Source of the DNA: Ostrinia nubilalis
Taxonomy: Eukaryota > Arthropoda > Insecta > Lepidoptera > Crambidae
Length of the DNA: 64,000 nt
Reading direction: 5' to 3'
Assembly: GCF_963855985.1 (NCBI RefSeq)
Contig: NC_087106.1
Coordinates: 5,067,001-5,131,000 of the forward strand
Made by a program: the position numbers and the translations under genes. The stretch's first letter is position 1, and the number at the start of each line of letters is the position of its first letter. Positions 45,732-56,797 of the stretch are shown here, piece by piece. The notes beneath the pieces were generated by a model. The model saw only the letters and a program-made list of their open reading frames with translations. It made no database searches and had not been told where the DNA came from.

Positions 45732-46381
45732 AACCTGTTGGGGGTTTTTTTTTTCAATAATATTTTTTTTTAAATCTTTTAGTTAAAGAACATACATTTT
45801 GCAAGCTATTTTTTAAAAACCCTTTATTTTGATACCCCACTCGATAGGTTTTGAGATATTTTTTTAATACATATTATAGCACCAAAAATCGGCCATGTTA
45901 ATTTATTTACAGTTAAAACAAATCTAACGATAGTCTTTAGTGACACTCGCCGGACTGAGAGGAATCGATTGACGTGCGAATCATAAAAATCGACCCAGGA
46001 GTTTGGTCTCTATAGTGCTTCAAAAAACATACATAGGCTGTTAAACACATTATCACTCCTTTGCGTCAAGCAGTCGGGTAAAAAAGTAAGACTAGACCAG
46101 TCTAAAAGCAACGTTAACCTATTAAATAATTAAAATCTTACTTTTGTCTAAGAAATTAGGCTTTCAAGAATATTAAAAAGCTTCAAATTCGAGACTCGAG
46201 AATTCTCGAGCTCCGGTAATTTTTTTCTCGTCTCGAATGAAGCCAAATTTCTCGAGTTTTCTCGAGTTCGAGAAAGCTCGAGCAGAAACCCTAATTGTAT
46301 CTAAAATAAGGCAATATACTGTGAAAGTTAAGTATCCAGTGTTTTATTTATGAGAATAGATCTACCGGCCTCTAATATTAC

Positions 46382-47017
46382 TTACATAAAGTTATACATA
46401 TTATAAACAAAGTATAACAGATACAATAAAATATTATTGGCAATAACATTATTTTGATTAGATATACTAGTCACAATATCCTCGTATCAAATTGACGTAA
46501 GTACATACATAATATTGCAAAGATCTTAAACAACATAACGATGAGATCTGCTCTTACACATTTTTAAATTCGACCGCAAGTCGAAAGTTCATGGAATCGT
46601 TATGAAAGCGGCTTCAAAAACCGTGAGAACCTTATCCCTTCGACATAAGAACTATTTGCTTGTCTCCAATTAACTTAACTAGTAAAATAATGGGTCTGAC
46701 TCGTTTTAGCGTAGGCGGATATTCAGGCAAAGCTACAGAATAAACAGCTTCATAAGCGCTAAGAAATGGTGCTTTGTTACCATCGTATTTGGTGGTTATT
46801 AATTATCCTCCCTTTCAATGGAGAAAACGACCGTCTAATATTTGCGTAGGTGGTATATTTCCGTAGTCAGAGCGAAAGCAATGAGAAAAGCAAGATACTG
46901 AGAGTTGAGACTAACTTTGAAAACATTCTAGGAACGAGTCGATCCTTAAGAAAAATCTTAATTATTTTCTAGTCCAGCCATCATAAATAATAAACTTCTT
47001 CGAGAAACAGGCAAGAT
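46382..47017. other. no gene recognised
   Basis: AT-rich unassigned DNA. Confidence 0.4.
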
Positions 47018-47120
47018 TGTACAGGCGGCGGCACATAAAGTTAAATACTTCGAATCTTATGTAGTTTACAATAGGGGCTGTTTTGCAACAGAAAATATGT
47101 AATGCGATATGCTGTAAGTA
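47018..47120 (+). mobile_element. CAGCACATCA TIR MITE, copy 11
   Basis: GTACAGGCGGCGGCACATAA at the left, AATCTTATGTAGTTTACAAT and TGTTTTGCAACAGAAAATAT in the middle, GATATGCTGTAAGTAC at the right. Confidence 0.65.
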
Positions 47121-47615
47121 CCTAAGTCGTCTTATTTCCCCGAGACGTTTATTACGGTACCGTCAATTTTTATAAAGTTCAATATTCGGTATCGCGTAAG
47201 TGTTCAATTTATCAAACGTGTCGGAAGCTTGGGAGTGTAGCGAAAAAGTGCGCACTCACTCGCACAGTGATGGATCAATCACAAATAACATCAGTACGTT
47301 TAGCGATCGGGTTAAGTGTTGGAAAATAAATTATAAATAACCTAATACTTTTATTATTATACAGGACAAATAACCAACCCAAAATATTAAAGGACACACG
47401 TATTATGTATGAGAATGCAAATAAGAAAATTCAAAGATGAAGAAATTATTTTTACTTGAAAACTAGCTTAACTAGAGAGACACCACCCACATAGTTGAAC
47501 AAATTACAAGATGTAAGAAAGAGTTAAATCGTTGAAGAGAGACAGTATTGAAAAAATAACAGCCACGTCAGCGACTCTATGTCGACCAACAGCCTGTGAG
47601 GGTTCCTCCCAATAA

Positions 47616-48473
47616 ATAGAGTCAGTATGTGTTAGAGAGAATGCAGAGAAGGGTCTTGAACGTGTAGGTAAATGGCTGCAATGTAATCTCCTTACGCTCA
47701 ACACGGCCAAATGCTGCTATATATGCTTTAGCATTTATAACAATGCTCAGCCAGATCAAGATTATGCGGTGAGAATACATCAGTGCCTAACCACAACGGA
47801 CAAACAGAACTGCAATTGCCCAACGATACAAAAAGTAGCTGAGGCTAAATACCTGGGTGTGTGGTTGGATCAGAGACTTACTTGGTATCCTCAGCTTGAA
47901 AGGGTTACTCAAAGAATTAGGAATCTCACGTGGATTTTTAAGATGTTGAGACATGCAGTGCCTAGGACGGATCTGGAAGCGGGAAATAGGGATGGGTGTC
48001 TCATAAGGGATATATATGTATCTCTGGTGCAGTCTGTCATTACCTACTGCTTGCCCGTATGGGGGGGCGCAGCCAAGACTCGATTTCTTGAGGTAGAAAG
48101 GGCTCAGCGTGGTTTGATAAAGGTCATGTACTTTAAAAAACAAAGGTTTTCGACAGATAGACTTTATCAAACTACCCAAATCTCGTCAATTAGAAAGCTT
48201 TATGTTTTACAGACGATACTTAGAAAACATAGAACCCTGGAATTTGACGCCACTAATGCTGCAAGAAGGCGACAAAAGCTAGTTACCCTTAAATGTAATT
48301 CTGTGTTTGCTACTAGACAATATATGGCTCGTTCGGCCTACCTCTACAAAATTCTGAATAGAAACCTAAACTTATATCCTAAAACATATCGCGAGTGTAA
48401 AAGGTGCTTACAGATATATTTGGAAGATAAAACCTATGATGATCTAGAGGCATTATTAGTGAAAACTCAATAG
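47616..48473 (+). pseudogene. Non-LTR retrotransposon, reverse-transcriptase C-terminal region
   Basis: Open for about 285 codons after a stop at 47613. Early residues, ERVGKWLQCNLLTLNTAKC, match the segment that follows the catalytic YxDD motif in jockey/CR1-type reverse transcriptases. Then KYLGVWLDQRLTW and YCLPVWGGA...EVERAQRGLIKVM are the conserved thumb and C-terminal motifs. The catalytic YxDD, the fingers and the endonuclease are absent, so the copy is 5'-truncated and inactive. It ends at a normal stop (48471-48473). Clade within the jockey/CR1 group not resolved. Confidence 0.85.
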
Positions 48474-48523
48474 TAACGAAAACATATTATACACACTAAC
48501 ACACACCCACTCACACATGCACA

Positions 48524-48595
<72 letters not shown>

Positions 48596-48974
48596 ACACT
48601 ACATACAAGCCACGCTAGAAAGTGTTAAAATTATTGTTAAAAATAGGATAATAGACCTGTTAGCTGATGTGTTAATTCTTTAAATTTATAATTTAGCTTC
48701 TTTTTATATTAGAGTAACTGCTTATGATTCTTATAGTGTAACTTTAAAATTAAACTTAAAAAAACTTTAAAAAAAACAAGTTAATATGTTCAGAATAATA
48801 TTATTTTATAACTGTACATCCTCTACTATAGTATGAATAAATTAATGGAAGAGCGTTTGCTCCCTGATACAGGCTCATTAGCTTAAAAGGGAGCTACGGT
48901 CACTAACATTGTAATGTACCCATTGTTATGAAATAAATTGTTTATTATTGTTTATTATTATTGTTTATTATTGT
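48474..48974 (+). mobile_element. 3' untranslated part and tail of the non-LTR retrotransposon
   Basis: About 500 bp follow the stop: a (CA)n tract, an AT-rich segment, GAAATAAATTG near 48930 (polyadenylation-like) and a terminal array of TTTATTATTG units to about 48972. The microsatellite-like end marks the 3' terminus of the inserted copy. Confidence 0.7.
48531..48593 (+). repeat. (CA)n microsatellite
   Basis: About 31 uninterrupted AC units, preceded by imperfect CA-rich sequence from 48491. Likely polymorphic. Confidence 0.95.
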
Positions 48975-51520
48975 GTCGCTCCCACGAGTCCGTTATGGCA
49001 TAGTTCCACCGAGTTACGGATAGCCAACTCGTATGCAATTAGCGCTCGCGGTGTGTTGTTTACCTTATTAGAGCAGTTCCATTGTCCCACTAGTCACTAG
49101 TTGAACCGCTAATTGTCAATGTAGCTCATTGATATAAATATTTCTATCTAACAATAACTCATTCTAGCGAATCGCATTTCATTTGTTTGTAAATTTCAAA
49201 CGCATTTGTGTTTAGACGGTAAATAGAATTATTTGATACATAATACCATATTTTCCTGTTTATAGTAATGTAAAGTACCTTGAGGCACATTTATAAGTCG
49301 CATATGAGTCAAGCTTGTGATTAAGACTTGATTGTAGATTCTAACTTGAGTCTTATCTCATGCTACAGTTCTTAATACATGAAAGACGTCTTCTGACTGC
49401 AGGAAAATTTGAGCGTAAAATACGTTAACAATTTCAGTTTTAAAATTGTGTTCTGCTACGCAGCCACCGCTGCTATTTGCGTTCTGTGGCGAGAACGCCA
49501 TCGGTTCATCTAAATTAAAACGATACATTTGGACAACGACGTAAAAAAACTAATCAGTTTCGTCACAAGATGTTTTTGATGCCGTTCCGGCGTCGTGATT
49601 TTAAATATTGTTATACGAAATAGCTAACTTTCGAACGGAAGGCGCGGCCTCGCATTTTTTATTGGAAACACTAGTTTTGTCCGCTAGCGCCGCCCGTAGA
49701 AAATAAATGACAACAATATTTTAGAAGAAGAAAAAGACGATGATATCCCCGAGATAAGATAAACGTTAGATATTCTCAGAATCATTTCATTCAGAGAGAA
49801 ACTATCGACATCATTATGATCTCAGACTTATAATTATACCTAACTATTAACCATCGCACAAACTTTTTATACCCGAATAATAAAACCGAGCACGACAAAC
49901 AAAGTGGCACAACTTCTTGTCGATTTTAATTATCAAGAAACGTTAATTTAGTCGAAAGCTGTCGATTTGTTGTTGTTTACTCACCGACCTCGATTCCGTC
50001 TCTGAATTAATGGTCAAGATGTTTGTTTACCTGGAAAAAAACAAATGATGTTATAAAAGAGAATAATTTTAAAATAATTTATAGACAAGATCAAGTAAAA
50101 ATGTCTAAAATATAATAATAACCGTTATGGCGACGTAATGTAATTTGAACGCTCAGATAAACGCACGTAAAACAACAAATTGCGCAGTTGGGTTTCAATC
50201 ATTACGCTACCAATTAGGTAATTAGTTGATAAAGTATGCAAATTGCGTTGGTCACGTTGTTTAAAGCAGTACCAAGAGACTTAACTCTGAATTTCTATAT
50301 TAAAAATATCCTATTCGAAAACGTATTCAGAAATGATTGACAATTTAGTCTTAGTTGTGTTAAATGTAAAAATAATGACAAAGAACTGAATACAGAGATG
50401 GTTCTCATCTATTCTAATTTATAAATCTAGGATACACGGATATTTTTATCATGATTCACAGCAGAGAGTTCACAGTTTAAAGTTCTAACTGGTACTCACC
50501 ACTACAAATTACAGAATTTACAGTTCGCCCGTAGCCTTTATTCAAATATTAATGTCTAGTTTCGAACTCAGCTTGTTGGTTACCACCACTACTTAGAATA
50601 CTTAGATCAAACTGTAGATACTGTAGATTAAACTTTTGTCTCTCCATGTAAAATTTCCAACCGAGTACCAGTAGTTAAAGTCAGAAATTCAGCCAATGCA
50701 TAATAATGTAGTATCGATAAAAATCCAATCCGGGTTACGAGCCGGGCTCACGCGACACTTTCCGTACCAAAATTGGGATTATACGCTGGGGGATTGGCCC
50801 TTATTATAATGGATGGAAAACTCGGGCTCCGCTTCGGGCGAATTCGTCAACTTTAGGGTATCCGATGAAGTTGTACCCGTAAATGTTTGATTGGTTCATT
50901 AAAACACGTAGAAAGTTAATCGCTCGTGGGCGTTGATGTAATTACCGTTCTGATTATGCTACGGTTTAGTGAAATTCGTTGATTGGAAAATAATAAGTAT
51001 ATCAAACGATATGTTCTAGAAACTAACGAGCGAACGACGTGAGAGAACATCGATCTGACTTGCGGTGGTGGAATAGACCTCGATTCGTGATCCATTTTTC
51101 TACATGAGCGTGTTTTTCGATCAGTATAGCGCTGGTATGCGTCCGCGCTGACAATACACTCGTTATGCAACCTGAGAATAATGCAAGTTAACACTGATAT
51201 CAGTATTCAGAGTCGTTTTATCAACACTCGAGGCTAAAAATATTTTTTTATCCGTCACTCGCTGATATTTCATGTAATAAACAATCTCGTGGTTTCAGGC
51301 AAGTGGTTCATATACTCGAACGAGTTTCGATACTGCGCAATACCCCGAAAAATGTAAATCATGTTCAGAAAGTTGGTTGGTTCAGCGAAGGGGTGGATAA
51401 ACATCACACTATAAACGGTATCGACTAATGGTGCGAATGATTGCCAATTCATTTTACGCGACCCTATCTGTACTGTTTTACCATTTTTCCAGAAAATCAT
51501 GTTACACAATATTGATTTTC
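48975..51520. other. no gene recognised
   Basis: About 2.5 kb of AT-rich DNA. A GC-richer piece at about 50735-50860 (ACGAGCCGGGCTCACGCGAC) stands out. Short frames at 50916-51194 and 51270-51509 have no domain. Confidence 0.4.
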
Positions 51521-51922
51521 AACCGACTTCAAAAAAGGAGGAGGTTCTCAATTCGACCCGTATGTTTTTTTTTTCTATGTTTGTTACGCGATAACTTCGC
51601 CAATTATGAACCGATTTGAACAAATCTTTTTTCGGCGTATAGGTAATACCTCAAGGGTGGTCCCATTTAAATTTAATAATAGAAAAAATAACCCCCAAGG
51701 GTGGAAAATTGGGGATGAACTTTTTTATACGCAATATCTCTGCCGATTATAAATCAATTTGAACGATTATTTTTTTGTTGAATAGGTATTATCAAAAGGG
51801 TGGTTTCATGCGAATTTGAAGAAAATATTTCACCCCCAAGGGTGGAAAATTGGGGATGAACTTTTTTATACGCAATATTTTTAATTTTTATTTTTTTTTG
51901 TGTTCACGCATTTGAAGTCGGT
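51521..51922 (+). mobile_element. AACCGACTTC element, complete copy
   Basis: It begins AACCGACTTCAAA and ends TTTGAAGTCGGTT, a perfect 13-bp terminal inverted pair around 402 bp. The interior has two tandem units with CCCCCAAGGGTGGAAAATTG, as at 40398-40792, to which it is nearly identical over most of its length. No coding capacity; superfamily unassigned. Confidence 0.8.
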
Positions 51923-52262
51923 TTTATTTTTTTTTAAAAGTTATTTTAAGTTAATGTTTTGAAATTATTGAAGCATTGATTGAATAGTACGTAAAGGTGT
52001 ATATGGTAAATACAGCGAAGGCTCTTAACTTCTGTCAGTTTGAAAGATGATTTAAGTAAATTGGGAGACGTCATCGTGATGAGAATTTATATAATTTTAC
52101 ATCTATGTCGTATTTCAGTTCTAATTTGAAATAGCTAGATTTATCACTGCTCCCAAGTATTGTAAGACTGAGATACACACAGGCAGGGCAAAGGCCAGTT
52201 AGTCAAAAGGCAGCGAGTCGGAATTGTGGAAATCAGTCGATTTACAAGCTGGCGCGGCGAAC

Positions 52263-52710
52263 AATGGACTCCCGACAATTGTTATCTGGCTAGCACTGTA
52301 GCACATAGGCAAACACTAGGTGCATTGCACTCCGGTGCCGTAGTCTCGCGTTCGCTACTCTCGTATGTCACATTGATGAAAATTCTGTTGAAGTATTCAC
52401 TAAAGTGATGTATGAAGATCGCTTCTTTCTAGTTTTGTTACTTATGGAAAGAGGCAGAATTTAGCATAGATACCCGTTGTAATGGACTCCCGACAATTGT
52501 TATCTGGCTAGCACTGTAGCACATAGGCAAACACTAGGTGCATTGCACTCCGGTGCCGTAGCCTCGCGTTCGCTACTCTCGTATGTCACATTAATGGAAA
52601 TTCTGTTGAAGTATTCACCAATGAGGTATGAAGATCGCTTCTTTCTAGTTACTTATGAAAAAAGGCAGAATTTAGAATAGATAGCCGTTGTAATGGACTC
52701 CCGACAATGG
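52263..52710 (+). repeat. 218-bp tandem duplication of a dispersed repeat
   Basis: AATGGACTCCCGACAATTGT starts units at 52263 and 52481, and a truncated third begins at 52692. Each unit contains TAGCACTGTAGCACATAGGC, AAACACTAGGTGCATTGCAC and CTACTCTCGTATGTCACATT. The units are nearly identical, so duplication is recent. Two other copies of the core lie at 56643 and 57003. Confidence 0.85.
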
Positions 52711-53596
52711 ACAACACGCATAAGTTGTAATATTAAGTTAAATTATGACTTAATTTAAAGTTTAGATCACACACATTACACTAGTTTTTATTTCACCTCA
52801 ATCCATCCAGTATTACCGAAGATAGAGCCTCGAGAAATTTACGGACTTTTTAAAATTTTCAAAAATTTCCAATATTCGCGCGTGACGTCACAACATGATT
52901 TTGCAGCCCCCGCACGTTAACCCATTTACCACTTTTTGTCTTTTTCCAATTAAAATAAAATTTTACCTAACTGACAACTGTTGTTAGTTGTCATCGTTCA
53001 ATCACATTTCAAACTAGGCGCTAAAAAGTAACCATTATTATGCCACCTATTGCCAATTTTGTGCAATATGAAGCCATTTTTACATTTATGCACTTAAATA
53101 TAAATTTTCTAGAAAAATAATTAAGTTTGTGTCTCTGTGCTCAATAACGAGTAAATAGTCCAGTTATTTGTTAATTTTACTTGGAAAGTTTTCCGGAATT
53201 TTTGAAAATTGTTGAATAAATAGATTTCGCTATGTTCTTTCCGAATTTTGTGACCTCGTTTATAGCAGCGCGCGCGCCCGCCTTATTGAAAAAATCCGCC
53301 TTAAAAAGGTTTTTGACAACTACTTTTTTCATTTGACAACTAATTTTATAATTTTTGGGACATAGACAAGCTAAGAAGCTTTGATAAATGTGATAAATTT
53401 CATGTAATGTAACTTAAATAGATTTAGAGTTGTGAAACAGTCAAATTAATGTACCTGCTAAATTGCGAGTTCTTTTTTCTTTGATCATGGCAGGACACGC
53501 TGCCGGGTGTCCTAAATATGCTGAAGTATAAAAAAATTCGCGTTGCTGAAGTATAATTTTTTTTTGTCTTGTTTGTTTCAACATTACATAATTGTA
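52711..53596. other. no gene recognised
   Basis: AT-rich, with a small hairpin TGACAACT/AGTTGTCA near 52972, a TGACGTCA site near 52884 and a GCGCGCGCCCGCC patch at about 53269. Confidence 0.4.
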
Positions 53597-54200
53597 TCCT
53601 ACTAATATTATAGGTAAATGCGAAAGTTTGGATGTCTGGAAGTTTAAAATAAAGTAAAGTAATGTTTATTTCTCACCAACATAACAGATAATATTATGAT
53701 AACAAACAATCAGGAAAAACAAAAAGTAAGAATGTTGGTGGGTTGATACCTGAACTAGGAAGATTCCTGTGTCTCAGGTTTGTTACTCTTTCACGCAAAA
53801 AGTATTCAACGGATTTTGTTGAAACTGTACAATATTATTGTTTGTCATCATCATCATCATCATCAGCCCTTTACAGTCCACTGCTGGACTATGAGCCTCC
53901 TCCACTATAGTGGAGGGTTTTGCCATAATCTCCACGCTAGGCAGGCGGGTTGGAGATCGCAGTTTAAAAGATTGATGTTTTTCAGAGAGCGCTGCTGCCC
54001 ATTCTCTGTTTGATGTGTAGTCCCTAAGTCGCCTCTTACGACACCCGCGGGAAGAGTAGGGGTTGGTGACAAATGTATTCTACTCTGCCGTCACCACACG
54101 GCTTATTATTGTTTGTAACCCAGATTAACATATAGGCTATAATTTATGCCGATCTGTGACACTAAATTTCACGCGGGTGAAGCCGCAGGCAAAAGCCAGT
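53597..54200 (+). mobile_element. Helitron-like non-autonomous element, interrupted
   Basis: It starts TCCTACTAATATTATA after an A, and contains GTTACTCTTTCACGCAAAAA and AACGGATTTTGTTGAAACT. It ends GAAGCCGCAGGCAAAAGCCAGT, preceded by a small CGCGGG/CCGC hairpin. Lepidopteran Helitrons of this type start TC and end CTAGT; the end here is CCAGT, one change off, and the base after it is C rather than T. An AT-rich insert at about 53643-53765 and the retroposon at 53846-54103 split it. Moderately sure of the class. Confidence 0.55.
53833..54116 (-). mobile_element. RTE-tailed short retroposon with 13-bp target duplication
   Basis: TATTATTGTTTGT flanks both sides (53833-53845 and 54104-54116). 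The 258-bp body lies on the minus strand: 5' GCCGTGTGGTGACGGCAGAG, then CCCGCGGGTGTCGTAAGAGG, and 3' GAGGCTCATAGTCCAGCAGT, GGACTGTAAAGGGCTG and a GATGATGATG tail. The 3' end matches RTE tails, so RTE machinery probably moved it. The 77-codon frame at 53780-54013 is not a gene. A shorter copy lies at 45550-45663. Confidence 0.85.
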
Positions 54201-54224
54201 CGTGAAATAAATAGGAAAGTTTAA

Positions 54225-54640
54225 GGTTCTGAAACGTGGTCGCTTACTATGGGCCTTATAAGAAGGCTCAAGGTCAGCCAAAGGGTGATGGAGCGGGCTA
54301 TGCTCGGGGTTTCCCTGCGTGATCGAATCAGAAATGAGGAGATCCGCAGGAGAACCAAAGTGACGGACATAGCACGCAGAATTGCTAAAATCAAGTGGCA
54401 GTGGGCGGGACACATAGCTCGTAGAGACGATGGCCATTGGGGCAAAAATTTCTTGAGTGGCGACCACGGGCTGGAAGACGTAGCGTGGGCAGGCCTCCTA
54501 CTAGGTGGACCGACGATCTGGTAAAGGTCGCGGGAAGAACCTGAATGCGGGCAGCGCAGGACTGTTCATTATGAAAAACCTATGGAAAACCCAAAGGATT
54601 CTCGCCTTTGTCCAGCAGTGAACGTCATTTGGCTGTAACG
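54225..54640 (+). pseudogene. RTE retrotransposon reverse-transcriptase C-terminal fragment
   Basis: The frame reads GSETWSLTMGLIRRLK, RAMLGVSLRDRIRNEEIRRR and KWQWAGHIARRDDGHWG, motifs typical of the region after the RT domain in RTE elements. Near 54452 a one-base shift is needed to continue into LEWRPRAGRRSVGRPPTRW and DDLVKVAG, after which stops interrupt and the end reads QQ-stop-TSFG. The copy is truncated, shifted and dead. It begins directly after the Helitron-like element, so the two may be nested or adjacent insertions. Confidence 0.85.
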
Positions 54641-56642
54641 ACGAAATAGGAAATAATGTAACTATCAAAAATCTTCTCTAAGGCAGCATTTTTCCAATTT
54701 CGCAACGAGCGCGGCAATCACACTTAACTAACAGACTAACAGAGAGCATAGCGAAATCTATTTTAATCACCAATTTTCAAAACTCCCGGAAGACTTTCCA
54801 GGTAACCACGTTAATTTGTACCAAACGACTGGACTATAATTAAATTGATATATAAAAATTTGGGTACATCTTCTCAAAAACAAAAGAACTGGTGCTAAAA
54901 GGGTTAAGTGACGTTTTGACATTTGTAGAGGGCCTTGTAGAAGGGAGGCTATGGTGCTGAATGTGGATTAACTCGAGTGTCATAGTAACTTATTAGACTG
55001 CTAAGCTTGATGATAAAAAGAAAAATATTTTATTCAATGTACATAGTCTGGTCATAAGTTATGTCATATGATAATAACTTTTGAATTTTGAATGAAGGTT
55101 TCAAAAACATTTTTTACTGAATTAGAATTAAAAAGAAAAAATGTGCGATAGTTCGAATTTTATTGTATGTGTAGTGGACGCATAAAGAAGTCCGAACTGC
55201 AGTTGTCACGTTGCATTGCTACGCGCCAAAGCTGATTTACGTTGTGCTGAAAAAATTTAGTTTATCTTTTCATTAAATGATAGGTATAGGTGTACCAGAA
55301 TCTCATGGCAACCAAAAATATTGGAAAAGTGTGTCTTTCATATGGCAAATGTCTATGGATTTATTGTCACCTGTCAAAGTAAATCAAGTGAACTGTCAGT
55401 CGCTGCAGAAATTTTGTAATATCTTCATGCCTATTTGTTATTTTTGTGAAAAAGTTTAAAAAGCTCAAGCAAGTCATATTGTTTTCAATGTGTATTGTAA
55501 AATAAGGCATAATTTAAAGTCAATCTTTGATTTTAAAGCGCGTCGTTGAGTTGACAGTAAGTTGGAGTGAAATTTGATACATTTAGTTTATTACCTATAA
55601 CTGCGTCAGAAGGGTTTTTTTAAATATTATTCTTATAATAGCTGCTTTATCGGGGGTTTCAGGTGTACCTCACAAATTGGTGCAGAGGAATGGTGAAAAT
55701 GTTATGACCATGTAAATAAAATTGAAAAAGATTTCATCAAGTAAGATGTAAGATAGAATAATTGAAATGGTAGAAGAGCAATTTATAATAAATACCTCTT
55801 TATCTTGAACATCTATTGAAGAAAAGTGGAATCCTTGGAATCGTTTTCTAGTTCTGAATGAAGTGATTAGTTATAAGTATGATACATAATAAAATTAGTT
55901 ACATAAAGTAATATACGATTTACTTATTTTTCAAGACATTTTCCTATTATTATTACTGACGGGATTACTACCATGTACCTTAGTTTTGAGTTTCCAATAT
56001 TTCGGCACTGTTGCAAGCGCCATGGTCACGGAGTAACTGAAGAAATTAAAACCAGACATCGTTCAGATGTGCGTTTAAAAGACCTGAGATTTAAAAACAA
56101 TCCCACGTTTTGTTTTACAGTAAGCGAAAAAAAAGTGACTTGAAAATGGAATACAAAATGATAAGGTATGGTAAATGATAAGTCTTTATCAATGAAGAAG
56201 CAGAAGTTCAATTTCATGTGTCCTCCATCTAGGCTAGTTTCCATCGTCACTCAAAGTTTGGCTGCGGTCTCAAATTCGGGCTTAATCGAGGTATTTTTTG
56301 GGTGAGAGGCATAAGAACTAATGCCGTTTTATATAAAAAACAAAGTATTTCCTTGTATGTTAGTCTGCCACTCTTTAGTAAGTCCCGAAATCCCCGCTTC
56401 GGCTCCCCTACTAACCATTCTAATCATTGTACACAGATAATATCTTACATGCAGCTTTTCATGTTACTACGTCACATTTTCAAAATCCGCGCGGAAAATC
56501 GCTCCTAGCGGAAGAGCGCACTTTGAGCTTGAATATTTCAGTCATTTTTAAAGATATCAAAAAAGTAAAAATACAGTATTCATTCAAATTTTTTGTAGTT
56601 TTTTTTGGCATCTTCAACAAAAATTGTGCGCCATGTCCATTG
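54641..56642. other. no gene recognised
   Basis: Two kilobases of AT-rich DNA. Short frames at 55277-55459 and 56302-56654 show no domain. Confidence 0.4.
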
Positions 56643-56797
56643 TTATCTGGCTAGCACTGTAGCACATAGGCAAACACTAGGTGCATTGCACTCCAGTGCC
56701 GAGGCCTCGCGCTCGCTACTCTCGTATGTCACATTGATGGAAATTCTGTTGAAGTGTTCACTAGTGAGGTATGAAGTTCGCTCATTTCTAGTTGGGT
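56643..56797 (+). repeat. TAGCACTGTAGCACATAGGC dispersed repeat, copy 3
   Basis: GTTATCTGGCTAGCACTGTA to CTCATTTCTAGTT aligns along its length with the tandem units at 52263-52690. Several substitutions are present. Confidence 0.75.

Larger units (their letters stand above)
45262..46301. mobile_element. hAT-type element inserted in the 3' LTR
   Basis: The body 45270-46293 (1,024 bp) begins TAGGGTTTCTG and ends CAGAAACCCTA, a perfect 11-bp inverted pair. ATTGTATC is duplicated on both sides (45262-45269, 46294-46301), and the intact 5' LTR shows the empty site. CTCGAG occurs several times just inside each end, as expected for subterminal transposase-binding motifs. There is no transposase frame: the 80-codon reverse frame at 45269-45511 has no domain. 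The centre is an inverted repeat with a retroposon in its loop. Confidence 0.9.
45099..46377 (+). repeat. 3' LTR, interrupted
   Basis: 45099-45269 and 46302-46377 together equal the 5' LTR (247 bp) with no difference seen. The gap is the hAT-type insertion plus one copy of its 8-bp target duplication. The sequence before it, CCTTCGAGGGCGAAGGAAAT, is only a weak candidate for a polypurine tract. Confidence 0.85.
41589..46381 (+). mobile_element. Non-autonomous LTR retrotransposon with nested hAT insertion
   Basis: Two 247-bp direct repeats, 41593-41839 and 45099-46377 (the latter split by an insertion), start TGTTAATTATG and end CGGCCTCTAATA. TTAC occurs just outside both ends (41589-41592 and 46378-46381), a 4-bp target duplication. 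The 3,259-bp internal region has no gag, protease, reverse transcriptase or integrase frame. The LTRs show no difference by eye, so insertion was recent. A short internal sequence GTTCAGAAGTGAGATC follows the 5' LTR where a primer-binding site is expected, but I cannot match it to a tRNA. Superfamily unresolved. Without the inserted element its length would be about 3.75 kb. Confidence 0.8.

Noticed and set aside
47504..47710. Reverse-strand peptide containing VADVAVIFS, which resembles an RT catalytic motif
   Set aside because: It lies on the strand opposite to the adjacent reverse transcriptase, with no other RT motif in that frame; probably chance.
53780..54013. 77-codon frame
   Set aside because: It spans a Helitron-like element and the retroposon inserted into it.
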